This document shows positions 9,335 to 17,745 of a DNA stretch of 26,952 bases, one piece after another. Position 1 is the stretch's first letter. Each line of letters begins with the position of its first letter. This DNA comes from an uncultured Geobacter sp. GTDB lineage: Bacteria; Desulfobacterota; Desulfuromonadia; Geobacterales; Geobacteraceae. The notes under the pieces are model-generated. The model worked only from the letters and a program-made list of their open reading frames with translations, was not told where the DNA came from and did no database searches. Location of the stretch: assembly GCA_937886325.1 (NCBI GenBank), contig CALABV010000096.1, positions 1-26,952 of the forward strand, given 5' to 3'. The position numbers were made by a program, and so were the translations under genes.

Positions 9335-11500
9335 ATGAATGAGAAAAATATAGTTAATTTATTCAAGGAATTGCATGGCAATTTCACAAATCTTCTCAAC
9401 TCCTTTTCGGCGCTCAGCATTCTGAGTTCACTGGAGTTGCGGGACGTGGATGAAACCACTCTGCTGCACAACGCGTTACGAGGATTGCTTGAAAACCTCG
9501 ACATAACATCCTGTTCCGTTTTCCTGCTCCATGATGACACCCTGAAAAACTGTATCGGTCTTGACCACGAAGATCTTACGGAAGGGAATTTCAGTTCATC
9601 ACACGACAGGCTCTCTTCGACCACTGTCTGCATCGGAGAGGGCATAATGGGTCTGGCAGTCAAGACAAAAACCCTGCAGCACTGTCGCGACTGCTCATCG
9701 GACCCGCACTTCAAGATATTGAACGGACGCGCCATCGGCTCCCTGATCAGCGCGCCCATATTCCAGATTGGTGGCGAAGTGCTTGGCGTCCTGAATGTAT
9801 CGCACCCCGAGCCACGTGCTTTTACCGAATGGCATGAACGCTTCCTTTCAGTCTTCTGTAACTTCCTTGGACAACTGCTGATAAACAATCGCCTTCTGAA
9901 TCATATGGACAGCGAGATAGAAAAACGCACGGAACAACTCCGGGACGCATTGGTCGAAGCACGCTTTGCGCAGAAAAATCTTCAACTTTTCAAGACGATT
10001 ATCGAATCCCTCCAGGAAGCCGTCACCATTCAAGACTCGACCGACACTCTCGTGTACATCAATCCCGCATGCGAGGAACTGTTTGGTTACACCCTGGATC
10101 AATTACGAAGAACCGGACTTCGTGCCTGTTATGCTCCGGAATCGCTCGAGGTTCTTGAAAAGCGGATGAGCCCGTGCATACTCGGAGGCGAAAGTTGGGA
10201 AGGCGAACTCTCGGCCGTTGACGCAACAGGGGGCGTCTTCCCCGTTTCCTGTCTCGCGGGCGCCGTTCGCGACGGAAAGGGAAAAGTCCTTTTCACCTTC
10301 TGCTTCATCCGGGACCTCCGTGAACAGAAGAGGACGGAAGAAGAAAAAAAGAAGCTTGAAGCACAACTTCACCATGCACAGAAAATGGAGGCGATAGGTC
10401 AGCTCGCGGGGGGTGTCGCCCATGATTTCAATAACATCATCACGGCCATCACAGGGTACGCGCATCTCCTGTTGATGAAGATGGGAAAAGACGACCCGCT
10501 GCGCCACTTCGCGGAACAGATAACGGCCTCGTCCGAGAGAGCCGTCCACGTGACCAGTGGGCTCTTGGCATTCAGCAGAAAACAATCCGCTACTCCTCAG
10601 CCGGTCAGCGTAAATCTCCTGCTGAAAAAGGTTTGTAACTTCCTTACAAGATTGCTTGGAGAGGATATACATCTGGAGACACGGAGTTACCGGGAAGAAC
10701 TTGTCGTTATGGCCGACGGCAGCCAACTGGAGCAAATCCTGATGAACCTTTCAACAAACGCGCGGGATGCCATGAGAAATGGAGGCAGGCTGACGATATC
10801 AACCGAACTTTTCGAAATGGGGGAAGAATTCATACAATCCCACGGTTACGGAGAAAAGGGGAAATACGCGTGCATTTCGGTCGAAGACACGGGAACCGGC
10901 ATGGATGATGAGGTTATGGAGCGAATATTTGATCCGTTTTTCACCACGAAGGAGGTGGGCAAGGGAACCGGCCTCGGTCTATCCATCGTCTACGGTATTG
11001 TCAAGCAATCAAACGGCTATATCGACGTTTGCAGCAAACCGGGCAAGGGTACCCGGTTCAGGGTATTCTTGCCGATTATCAACGCAACTGCCACTACGGT
11101 CGAATCCTCCACGTCCATTCCCGTGAATATGTGCAAAGGATTGATACTCCTTGCCGAAGACGATGATGAGGTAAGAAAATTCAATGCCGGTCTCTTGCGG
11201 GAATTCGGCTACGAAGTGGAGGAGGCGATTGACGGCGTGGACGCGGTGCAAAGATTCCTGCAACGAAAAGATGCGGTTGATCTGGTCATGCTTGACGTGG
11301 TAATGCCGAAAATGAATGGAAAGGATGTTTACGACAGGCTGAAGCGGATACGTCCCGATGTCAAAGTTCTGTTCACCAGCGGCTATACTCCCGAAACCAT
11401 TTCCAAGAAAGGCATCCTGGAGGAGAATCACCATTTCCTTGAGAAACCGCATACCCCCGGAGAGCTCCTGAAGAAAGTCGCCGATCTCATCCAATCGTAA
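9335..11500 (+). CDS. Soluble hybrid sensor histidine kinase (GAF-PAS-HisKA-HATPase-REC)
   Basis: A 721-residue signalling protein with no transmembrane segment, so it should sense a cytoplasmic signal. Domains: GAF (about 25-185; contains MGLAVKTKTLQHCRDCSSDP), a short coiled coil (190-220), PAS (220-335; DTLVYINPACEELFGYT), HisKA dimerisation domain with the phospho-acceptor His363 in GGVAHDFNNIITAITGY, HATPase_c with N box NLSTNARDAM (471-480), G1 DTGTGM (518) and G2 GKGTGLGLS (542), and a C-terminal receiver (about 600-720) with Asp609/610/611, phospho-acceptor Asp654 (VMLDVVMPK) and Lys704. All catalytic residues are present. Four cysteines in the GAF region (60, 73, 117, 120) might bind a metal or sense redox, but this is speculation. 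No partner regulator is adjacent. The ribosome site is weak. The start at 9335 is the longest reasonable choice. Confidence 0.93.
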   Translation: MNEKNIVNLFKELHGNFTNLLNSFSALSILSSLELRDVDETTLLHNALRGLLENLDITSCSVFLLHDDTLKNCIGLDHEDLTEGNFSSSHDRLSSTTVCIGEGIMGLAVKTKTLQHCRDCSSDPHFKILNGRAIGSLISAPIFQIGGEVLGVLNVSHPEPRAFTEWHERFLSVFCNFLGQLLINNRLLNHMDSEIEKRTEQLRDALVEARFAQKNLQLFKTIIESLQEAVTIQDSTDTLVYINPACEELFGYTLDQLRRTGLRACYAPESLEVLEKRMSPCILGGESWEGELSAVDATGGVFPVSCLAGAVRDGKGKVLFTFCFIRDLREQKRTEEEKKKLEAQLHHAQKMEAIGQLAGGVAHDFNNIITAITGYAHLLLMKMGKDDPLRHFAEQITASSERAVHVTSGLLAFSRKQSATPQPVSVNLLLKKVCNFLTRLLGEDIHLETRSYREELVVMADGSQLEQILMNLSTNARDAMRNGGRLTISTELFEMGEEFIQSHGYGEKGKYACISVEDTGTGMDDEVMERIFDPFFTTKEVGKGTGLGLSIVYGIVKQSNGYIDVCSKPGKGTRFRVFLPIINATATTVESSTSIPVNMCKGLILLAEDDDEVRKFNAGLLREFGYEVEEAIDGVDAVQRFLQRKDAVDLVMLDVVMPKMNGKDVYDRLKRIRPDVKVLFTSGYTPETISKKGILEENHHFLEKPHTPGELLKKVADLIQS

Positions 11501-11534
11501 CCCATGGGATATCTTCCAAAACGTATATAATTGA

Positions 11535-11563
11535 CCCATTTCGGAGGGAGGTATTGAAATGGG
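11535..11563. repeat. Inverted repeat between convergent kinase and gapN-like genes
   Basis: CCCATTTC and GAAATGGG (8 bp each, exact) are separated by 13 bases, 35 bases after the kinase stop. It could slow or end transcription of the convergent genes, but no T run follows on either strand, so I do not call it a terminator. Confidence 0.35.
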
Positions 11564-11630
11564 ACGGTTTCGTACGTCGGGATGTTCTCGGTCCGTGAGG
11601 TGGCTTTTTGCCGGAAGGGACGTTCAATCC

Positions 11631-13250
11631 CTACAGGATAAAGTCCGTGGACAGGAAGTGGGACTTTCTCTCGCGGACGATGGAGGTGATGATCTCGCGG
11701 TTTTCGTCTGTCTCCCTTGCCGAGACAACAATCCTTATGGAAAATATGCGGAGCGCGTCCGACACGGACTGGGTCCCCTCGGCGGAGTCCTTTCTCCCAT
11801 TGAAGGGAAAAGTGTCCGGGCTCCGCTGGCACTGGCTGTTGATATTGATGCGGCACACCTGGTTGACCAGTGAATCCACCAACTGGGCGAGCTGGTCCGT
11901 GTCCCTGCCGAAGATGCTCGCCTGCTGCCCGTAGTTGGAACTGACCACGTATTCGACCGGCTCCCGGATGTCGTCGTAGGGAACAACCGGGATGATCGGT
12001 CCGAACTGTTCCTCGCCATAGAGGCGCATCTGCGGGGTCACCGGATAGAGAAGCGCCGGGTAGAAAAAGGATGCGACGGCCGTTCCACCGCCCTTGTTGA
12101 CGACCCGCGCGCCGAATCCCTGCGCATCCCTTATCAGTTCGCACAGGTAGTCCGGTTTTTCCGGTTCCGGCAGGGGCGTGACGGTAACACCCTCCTCCCA
12201 CGGCATGCCGCATCTCAGCGCGGCTATTCCCTTTGCCATCTTAGCAAGAAATTCATCGGCAATACGGCGGTGAACGAACAGGATTTTGAGGGCAGTGCAG
12301 CGCTGACCGTTGTACGTAAGGCTGCCCCGGATGCATTCGGCCGCGGCCAGGTCGATATCGGCGTCGGGAAGGATAATGGCCGGATTTTTGGCATCGAGTC
12401 CGAGCACGCAGCGGAGACGGTGCGGACGGGGATGAGTCCTGCGCAGGGCGTCCGCGACCCGGTTGGTGCCGATGAAGGCGAGCACGTCAACCCGGCCCGA
12501 TGCGAGCAGAGGCGCAACCACGGTTTCACCATCGCCGTACACCGTGTTGACGACACCTGGCGGGAATGCGTCACGAAACGCCGCCAGCAACGGCTGGAAC
12601 AGGAGAATCCCGAAGCGCGGGGGTTTCAGGACCAGGGTATTCCCCATGATAAGAGAAGGAATCAGCGTGGTGAAGGTTTCATAGAGGGGGAAGTTGTAGG
12701 GTCCCATGCACAGGACAACGCCGAGCGGCGCACGCCGGATCTGGCCGATTATCCCCTGCTGGATGACAAAACGGGAGGAAACCCGGTCCAGTTCCTTGAG
12801 CGCCTCGATGGTCTCCCGGATATAGGCCACGGCCCGGTCGAACTCCCGTTCCGCCTCCCGGAACGACTTGCCGATCTCCCACATGAGGAGCCTGACGATG
12901 GGCTGCCGTTTTTCCAGCAAAGCGCGGGTGAAGTGCTGGACACGCCGGATACGCTCCCCCACCGACATGGTGGGCCATTCCCCCCGTCCGTTGTCATAGG
13001 CGCGCACCGCCACGGAAAGGGCTTCCATGGCCGCGTCTTCCGACAGGTCCGGGAACTCGCCGATCCGTTTTCTGGTCAGTTTCTCACCCTCTTTCACCCA
13101 GACCGGTGACAGGACCTCCCGCAGCGGGCCGTTCCAGCGGCGCATTTCGCCGGCCACCAGGTAGTAATCCTGCCTGATGGGCGAGTCGATGCGATACTCC
13201 GCCGGTATTTCCTCCATATGGGGAAAGAGTGATTCTATGGTGTCTCTCAT
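11631..13250 (-). CDS. GapN-like aldehyde dehydrogenase with an altered active site
   Basis: A 539-residue member of the aldehyde dehydrogenase superfamily, closest by eye to non-phosphorylating NADP-dependent glyceraldehyde-3-phosphate dehydrogenases (ALDH11/GapN): the C-terminal region NINSQCQRSPDTFPFNGRKD then GTQSVSDAL is typical. Present are PYNFP (Asn186), VLKPP (Lys209), the catalytic cysteine in NGQRCTALK (Cys318) and EEQFGP. The general-base glutamate, normally in LELGGK, is missing: the sequence is VLGLDAK, with Gly284 in its place, exactly 34 residues before Cys318 as in the canonical enzyme. Thioester hydrolysis may therefore be impaired or done another way. Some 45 extra N-terminal residues precede the usual domain. 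AGGAGAG precedes the ATG and a good promoter lies upstream, so it is transcribed separately from acdAB. Real substrate unknown. Confidence 0.85.
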   Translation of the reverse strand: MRDTIESLFPHMEEIPAEYRIDSPIRQDYYLVAGEMRRWNGPLREVLSPVWVKEGEKLTRKRIGEFPDLSEDAAMEALSVAVRAYDNGRGEWPTMSVGERIRRVQHFTRALLEKRQPIVRLLMWEIGKSFREAEREFDRAVAYIRETIEALKELDRVSSRFVIQQGIIGQIRRAPLGVVLCMGPYNFPLYETFTTLIPSLIMGNTLVLKPPRFGILLFQPLLAAFRDAFPPGVVNTVYGDGETVVAPLLASGRVDVLAFIGTNRVADALRRTHPRPHRLRCVLGLDAKNPAIILPDADIDLAAAECIRGSLTYNGQRCTALKILFVHRRIADEFLAKMAKGIAALRCGMPWEEGVTVTPLPEPEKPDYLCELIRDAQGFGARVVNKGGGTAVASFFYPALLYPVTPQMRLYGEEQFGPIIPVVPYDDIREPVEYVVSSNYGQQASIFGRDTDQLAQLVDSLVNQVCRININSQCQRSPDTFPFNGRKDSAEGTQSVSDALRIFSIRIVVSARETDENREIITSIVRERKSHFLSTDFIL

Positions 13251-13297
13251 GGGTGCTCTCCTGGCATGAACCGAAACCGGCTCCGTGTGAAGGCGCC

Positions 13298-13326
13298 ATA
13301 GTAGTACAGCGGGATGCTCCTGTCAA
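13298..13326 (-). promoter_or_regulatory. Promoter of the GapN-like gene
   Basis: On the minus strand a perfect TTGACA (13321-13326) is followed after 17 bp by TACTAT (13298-13303), four of six matches to the -10 consensus. The expected start is about 40 bases before the ATG at 13250. Confidence 0.55.
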
Positions 13327-13397
13327 AAGAACACTGCCGCGCATTGGGAAGGATGAGGAATAAGAGGGTGCACGCTGCGAGGGGACAAGCCGGCAAA

Positions 13398-14078
13398 TCA
13401 GTGTCGGACGGCAACGAACATCTTGGCGTCGAGAATCATGGCGCCGCTGGGGTAGAGTGCAACCGGATTTAGGTCGATCTCCTCCAGAAGGCCGGTGGCA
13501 ATCAGTTCGGAGACGGTCACCAGGATGTCCGCCAACGCCTCGCGATCCCGGGGCGGCGCGCCGCGGTAGCCGGTCAGAAGACGGTATCCCTTCACCCGTT
13601 CCATGAGGCGACAGGCGTCGTCACGGGTCATGGGAGCAAGTGCGAAGGCAACATCGTGAAAGAGTTCCACGAGCACGCCGCCCAGGCCGAACATGACCAC
13701 CGGGCCGAACTGGGGATCGATGATGCCGCCGACGATGACCTCGGTTCCCGGTTGTGCCTGTTCTTCGAGGATGACCCCCTCCGCGTTTTCAATCCCCATC
13801 AGGTCGGCCACCGCGGTTGCGACGCCGGTGCTGTCTTTCAGGCCGAGCCGGATCCCGCCAACATCGCTTTTGGAGCGGATCCGTGATGAAGACACCTTGG
13901 CCGCGAGAGGGTACGAGAGGCGGGAGCAGTCGGGGAGTGGGTCGCCTGCCGGAATGAAGAAACCGACGGGCACGGGGAGGCCCGCTTCACGGAGGAATCC
14001 CTTGACGGCGTGTTCCGGAAGGAGTCTGGTATCCGGATATGCTCCGAGGAAACGGCGCAGGCTCTCCCGCCTATCCAT
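13398..14078 (-). CDS. acdB: ADP-forming acyl-CoA synthetase, beta (ATP-grasp) subunit
   Basis: A 226-residue ATP-grasp protein matching the beta subunit of archaeal-type ADP-forming acetyl-CoA synthetase (about 230 residues). It would carry the nucleotide site that makes ATP from the phosphoryl group handed over by the alpha subunit. Recognisable are LPEHAVKGFLREAGLPVP (20-37), YPLAAKVSS (56-64), KSDVGGIRLGL (70-80), FGPVVMFGLGGVLVELFHDV (124-143) and EEIDLNPVALYPSGAMILDA near the end. One residue is odd: relatives have HKSDVGG, where the His (His71 in Pyrococcus furiosus ACD1) is the second phosphohistidine; here it is Ser69-Lys70. The ATG has AAGGAGG six bases upstream and overlaps the acdA stop by eight bases, so the two subunits are translationally coupled. 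Confidence 0.88.
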   Translation of the reverse strand: MDRRESLRRFLGAYPDTRLLPEHAVKGFLREAGLPVPVGFFIPAGDPLPDCSRLSYPLAAKVSSSRIRSKSDVGGIRLGLKDSTGVATAVADLMGIENAEGVILEEQAQPGTEVIVGGIIDPQFGPVVMFGLGGVLVELFHDVAFALAPMTRDDACRLMERVKGYRLLTGYRGAPPRDREALADILVTVSELIATGLLEEIDLNPVALYPSGAMILDAKMFVAVRH

Positions 14079-15423
14079 GGGATCCTCCTTTCCCCAGTAG
14101 AGAGGCCAGCCCGCGGACCGCCCGTTCGGGAGACGGGTAGACGGGGATTCCCGCCCTCTCCGTCAGACGGATGAGGCGCGGCGCCACCCCGCCCTGCGCG
14201 ATATGCACGACGACCGGCTTGCCCGCCTTTTCCCGGAATTCGCGGAGATGGTCCGCAAGGCGCAGCGTCACTCCCGCCACCCCGGTCATGGCAATCACCA
14301 GGAAACCGTCGCACACGTCACGCACCGCGAACAGGGCCTCCCGGTAATCGTCCACCCGCACCTGCCCGGTCAGGTCGATGGGATTGGCCACAGTGTAAAA
14401 GGAGGGAAAGGCTTCGCGCAGGTCCCGTCGCACCTCATCAGGCAGGTCGGGAAGAACCAGGCCGCGGTGCGCGCACTCGTCCACGGCCAGCACACCTGCG
14501 CCGCCGCCGTTGGTGATGATGCAGACCCGCTTCCCCGGAACGGGCCGCTGGTAGGAAACGGCCTTGGCCCCGTCGAGCAGTTCGTCGAAGCAGGCCACCT
14601 CATGCAGCCCGTAATGGTTCATGAGGGAGTGAAACACCTCGTAGTTGCCCGCCAGCCGTCCCGTGTGGGAAAACGCCGCGGCCCCACCGCCGGCGCCCTT
14701 GCCCGCCTTCAGGATAAGGAGGGGCTTGCGGTCGGACAGGAACCTGGCCGCTTTCAGGAACCTGCGGCCGTCTCCCACCGACTCCAGGTAGGAGACCACA
14801 ACCGCGGTGTCGTCGTCTTCGGCCAGGTATTCATAGACCTCGGGCGCGTCCAGGTCAACCGCATTCCCGTAGTTCACCACCTTGGAGATCCCCGTGTTCG
14901 CCATCCGGATTGCTTCCAGGAGGCAGATCATCACCGCGCCGCTCTGGGAAACCACGGCAACGTTCCCGCGCTTCGGCCTCTTCAGACAGGCATGGGGAAG
15001 AAACATGGTGTCGAGCCGGTGCCGGGGATTGTAGAGTCCCAGGCAGTTGGGCCCCACCAGCCTCAGCCCCCCCTCACGACCGATACGAATGATCTCGGCC
15101 TGCAGTTCCGATGCGCCCACCTCGGCGAAACCTGCGCTTACGACCAGGACAAAGCGCGCCTTGCCCCGATGCGCCTCAAGGATGGCCGGCACATCGGCCG
15201 CCGGCCGGAGGATCACGGAAAGGTCCACGGTTTCCGGGAGATCCGCAACGGAAGGAAACGAACGAATCCCGAGGATCTCTCCGTACTTCGGGTTGACCGG
15301 GTACACCGTGCCCTTGAGCCGGATGAGATTCCGGAGTACGATGCCGCCGAGCTTCGCCGGGTCGGGGGTAGCGCCCACCAGGGCGACGCTTTTCGGAAAA
15401 AAGAGACAATCGAGTTCTTTCAT
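14071..15423 (-). CDS. acdA: ADP-forming acyl-CoA synthetase, alpha (CoA-binding/ligase) subunit
   Basis: A 450-residue protein with a CoA-binding Rossmann domain (FFPKSVALVGATPDPAKLGG, residues 8-27), the succinyl-CoA-ligase-like domains (VGPNCLGLYNP near 123; NVAVVSQSGAV near 154) and the phospho-histidine region AAAFSHTGRLAGN (His253, equivalent to His257 of Pyrococcus ACD). With AcdB it would convert acyl-CoA + ADP + phosphate to acid + ATP + CoA. The length fits separate alpha subunits (about 460). The start at 15423 is chosen because MKELDCLFFPKSVAL is the usual family beginning; the ribosome site is poor, and upstream in-frame ATGs lie in repeat-like DNA. It follows pdhABC by 187 bp on the same strand, which suggests it harvests energy from their acyl-CoA product, but a separate promoter is possible (15505-15533). 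Confidence 0.88.
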   Translation of the reverse strand: MKELDCLFFPKSVALVGATPDPAKLGGIVLRNLIRLKGTVYPVNPKYGEILGIRSFPSVADLPETVDLSVILRPAADVPAILEAHRGKARFVLVVSAGFAEVGASELQAEIIRIGREGGLRLVGPNCLGLYNPRHRLDTMFLPHACLKRPKRGNVAVVSQSGAVMICLLEAIRMANTGISKVVNYGNAVDLDAPEVYEYLAEDDDTAVVVSYLESVGDGRRFLKAARFLSDRKPLLILKAGKGAGGGAAAFSHTGRLAGNYEVFHSLMNHYGLHEVACFDELLDGAKAVSYQRPVPGKRVCIITNGGGAGVLAVDECAHRGLVLPDLPDEVRRDLREAFPSFYTVANPIDLTGQVRVDDYREALFAVRDVCDGFLVIAMTGVAGVTLRLADHLREFREKAGKPVVVHIAQGGVAPRLIRLTERAGIPVYPSPERAVRGLASLLGKGGSHG

Positions 15424-15444
15424 AGAACACCCGGGCAGGTTAGT

Positions 15445-15600
15445 AGCCTGAAGGTTGAAGACTGAAGTAAAAAACCCGCACTCCATGAACGTTCTACCGA
15501 GATTATTATCTATTTCATGAGTAGTGATGACGACACATCCACCCCGGCATAAACCCTCAAATTCCATTCTTCAGCCTTCCACCTTCAGCCTTCAGCCTTA
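15445..15600. repeat. Opposed heptamer repeats flanking about 100 bp
   Basis: On the minus strand, 15569-15599 reads as tandem seven-base units AAGGCTG AAGGCTG then variants AAGGTGG and AAGGCTG. At 15445-15467 related units (CTGAAGG, TTGAAGA, CTGAAGT) run on the plus strand. The two blocks are thus in opposite orientation around about 100 bp of ordinary-looking DNA. They fill the gap between pdhC and acdA. The seven-base periodicity suggests slippage-prone microsatellite DNA; the opposed arms could also form a long imperfect hairpin. Confidence 0.55.
15505..15533 (-). promoter_or_regulatory. Weak promoter candidate for acdA
   Basis: On the minus strand TCGTCA (15528-15533) and GATAAT (15505-15510) are 17 bp apart, about 80 bases before the acdA start. 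The -10 box is good, the -35 box moderate. If active, acdAB could be expressed apart from pdhABC. Confidence 0.3.
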
Positions 15601-15610
15601 AAATCTCACC

Positions 15611-16780
15611 TCATACGCTCTCGATGAAAAGGAGTGCCGGGTCCTCGAGATAACCGGCGACACGGCTCAGGAAACGGGTCGCGTCCCCCCCGTCCGTCAC
15701 CCGGTGGTCAAAGGTCAGGGACAGGGGAAGTATCTTCCGGATTGCAATCTCACCGTTCACGACCCAGGGTTTGTCGGCGATCCTGCCGCAGCCCAGGATT
15801 GCCACGTCGGGGTAATTGATGATCGGCGTGGCGAATCCGCCGCCGAACTGGCCGAAGTTGCTGATGGTGAAGCTGCTCCCCTTCATCTCCTCCAGGGTGA
15901 TGGTTCGTTGCCGGGCACGTTCCGACAGGGCCTGGAGCTCGCCGGCAAGCTCCAGGATGCTCTTCTTCTCAACCTCCCGCAGCACCGGCACGATCAAACC
16001 TTCCAGCGTATCCACCGCAAAGCCGATGTTGCAATATTTCTTCAGGATGATAGCCTCCCCTTCCTCATCCACGGAGGCGTTGAGGAGGGGATGCTCGCGA
16101 AGGGCATGCTGGACCGCCTTGATGATGAAGGGGAAATATGTGAGGTGGATCCCGCGGGCGTCAAGTCCTGCCTTTTCCCGTATCCTCAGGTTCCAGAGTT
16201 CGGTGACGTCCACCTCCTCCATGCCGGTGACGCATACGGTCATCTGGTGGGACTTGAGCAGGTGCCGGGCAATGGCGCGGCGCAGGCCCCGGAACGGGAT
16301 GCGCTCCTCAGGCCCCGGCTTCTCGTCCCCGACCCTCCTTTTTTCAGCAGCCGCCAGCAGGTCTTCCCGTGTAATGCTGCCGCGGGGACCGGTCCCCTGT
16401 ATGCCGTCGAGGGGGATTCCCCTCTCCCGCGCCAGTGCCCTCACCGCCGGGGTGGCGAGCACCGGGGCGGCAGGAACCTCCTCGGCTTCGGGAAGTTCCC
16501 CCACCACCGACACGGAGCGGGGCCGGGGTTCTTCATTCTCACCCTCTTCGGCGATGGTCAGCAGGATCTCGCCGACCCGCACCGTCTCCCCCTCGCCGCA
16601 CGCGAGGGAAAGAACCGTCCCTTTGCGGGGAGTCGGCACCTCCACCACGGCCTTGTCGGTCTCCACCTCCACAACGGGCTGGTGCTCCTCCACCGCATCG
16701 CCGACCGTGACGAGCCATTTCCGTATCTCGGCCTCGGCGATCCCCTCTCCCAAATCCGGCAACAGAAAATCGAAAGGCAT
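15611..16780 (-). CDS. pdhC: 2-oxoacid dehydrogenase complex E2 (dihydrolipoyl acyltransferase)
   Basis: A 389-residue E2 core protein. One lipoyl domain (1-78) carries the lipoyl lysine in ETDKAVVEV (Lys43). After a short acidic/Pro linker comes the peripheral-subunit-binding domain (about 108-144, LATPAVRALARERGIPLDGI). The catalytic domain (160-389) ends with FDHRVTDGGDATRFL (His359, Asp363), the acyl-transfer site. A single lipoyl domain and this length are typical of Gram-positive-like and Geobacter-like E2s. It starts two bases after the pdhB stop. Whether the complex uses pyruvate or branched-chain 2-oxoacids is not settled by eye. No E3 (dihydrolipoamide dehydrogenase) gene is present here; it must be supplied from elsewhere. 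Confidence 0.92.
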   Translation of the reverse strand: MPFDFLLPDLGEGIAEAEIRKWLVTVGDAVEEHQPVVEVETDKAVVEVPTPRKGTVLSLACGEGETVRVGEILLTIAEEGENEEPRPRSVSVVGELPEAEEVPAAPVLATPAVRALARERGIPLDGIQGTGPRGSITREDLLAAAEKRRVGDEKPGPEERIPFRGLRRAIARHLLKSHQMTVCVTGMEEVDVTELWNLRIREKAGLDARGIHLTYFPFIIKAVQHALREHPLLNASVDEEGEAIILKKYCNIGFAVDTLEGLIVPVLREVEKKSILELAGELQALSERARQRTITLEEMKGSSFTISNFGQFGGGFATPIINYPDVAILGCGRIADKPWVVNGEIAIRKILPLSLTFDHRVTDGGDATRFLSRVAGYLEDPALLFIESV

Positions 16781-16782
16781 GC

Positions 16783-17745
16783 TCAGTACCTCAGAAGCTC
16801 CTCGACCGCGGCACGGATGCGGGCGGCGTCGGGGAGATAGTGCTCGACAAGTTTCGCCAGGGGGACCGGCACGTCAGGTCCGGCAACCCGAAATACCGGG
16901 CCCCTCAGGGACAGGATGGCCTCCTCGGCTATGGTGGCGGCCAGTTCCGCACCGAAGCCGCAGGTCCGGGGCGCCTCGTGGACGATGACGACTCGGCCGG
17001 TTTTCGCCACGGAACGGAGGACCGTTTCTTCGTCAAAGGGTGACAGGGTAAGCAGGTCGACTATTTCGGCGTCATAGGGTTCCAGTGACTTCACCACCCG
17101 CTCCAGCATGCTCCCCCAGGCGATGACCGTCACATCATTCCCTTCCCTCACGATACGGGCTTGGCCCAGAGGGACGGCATGGTCGCCGTCCGGCACATCC
17201 TCCCTGATCATCCGGTAGAGCCGGGTCGGCTCCAGGAAGATGACAGGGTCCGGGTCGCGGAGGGCCGAGATGAGAAGGCCTTTCGCGACGTAGGGGCCGG
17301 AAGGGACCACCACCTTGACCCCCGGCATGTGGCAGAAGAAGGCCTCGCAGCTCTCCTCGTGGAGTTCGGGCGCCTTGATGCCCGCCCCGTAGGGTGCGCG
17401 GATAACCAGCGGACAGGAGAACCTGCCGCGGGAGCGGCTCCGGTAACGGGCCGCATGGGAAAAAATCTGGTCGAAGGCGGGATAGATGAATCCCAGGAAC
17501 TGGATCTCCGCCACCGGTCTCAGGCCGTAGAGGGCCATGCCGACCGCGGCCCCCACGATGCCCGACTCGGCCAGGGGGGTATCGATGATCCGCTCCTCAC
17601 CGAACATCTCCAGGAGACCTTCGGTGATGCGGAAAACGCCGCCGTCCTTTCCCACATCTTCTCCGAGCAGCACAATCCGGTCGTCCCGCTCCATCTCCTC
17701 CCGCAGGGCGAGATTGATGGCCTGCACCATGTTACGCACCGGCAT
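16783..17745 (-). CDS. pdhB: 2-oxoacid dehydrogenase complex E1 beta subunit
   Basis: A 320-residue transketolase-like protein, the usual E1-beta length. Seen are LLGEDVGKDGGVFRITEGL (27-45), the thiamine-activating glutamate in DTPLAESGIVGAAVGMAL (Glu60), IQFLGFIYPAFDQI, PYGAGIKAPELHEES (His near 129, expected in the active-site loop) and the C-terminal transketolase domain (about 190-315; VIVHEAPRTCGFGAELAA). With E1-alpha it decarboxylates the 2-oxoacid on thiamine diphosphate and acylates the E2 lipoyl group. AAGGGGG lies six bases before the ATG. The gene overlaps the end of pdhA by 14 bases, which indicates coupled translation and equal subunit supply. Confidence 0.93.
   Translation of the reverse strand: MPVRNMVQAINLALREEMERDDRIVLLGEDVGKDGGVFRITEGLLEMFGEERIIDTPLAESGIVGAAVGMALYGLRPVAEIQFLGFIYPAFDQIFSHAARYRSRSRGRFSCPLVIRAPYGAGIKAPELHEESCEAFFCHMPGVKVVVPSGPYVAKGLLISALRDPDPVIFLEPTRLYRMIREDVPDGDHAVPLGQARIVREGNDVTVIAWGSMLERVVKSLEPYDAEIVDLLTLSPFDEETVLRSVAKTGRVVIVHEAPRTCGFGAELAATIAEEAILSLRGPVFRVAGPDVPVPLAKLVEHYLPDAARIRAAVEELLRY

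Noticed and set aside
11507..11600. An intrinsic terminator after the kinase gene
   Set aside because: An inverted repeat is present but is AT-containing with a 13-base loop and no T run on either strand.
15424..15567. An N-terminal extension of acdA by up to 48 residues
   Set aside because: The extension is translated from repeat-bearing intergenic DNA and does not match the family; the ATG at 15423 gives the normal N-terminus.
15704..16840. Long plus-strand frames opposite pdhC and pdhB
   Set aside because: They mirror conserved coding sequence and give no protein-like motifs.
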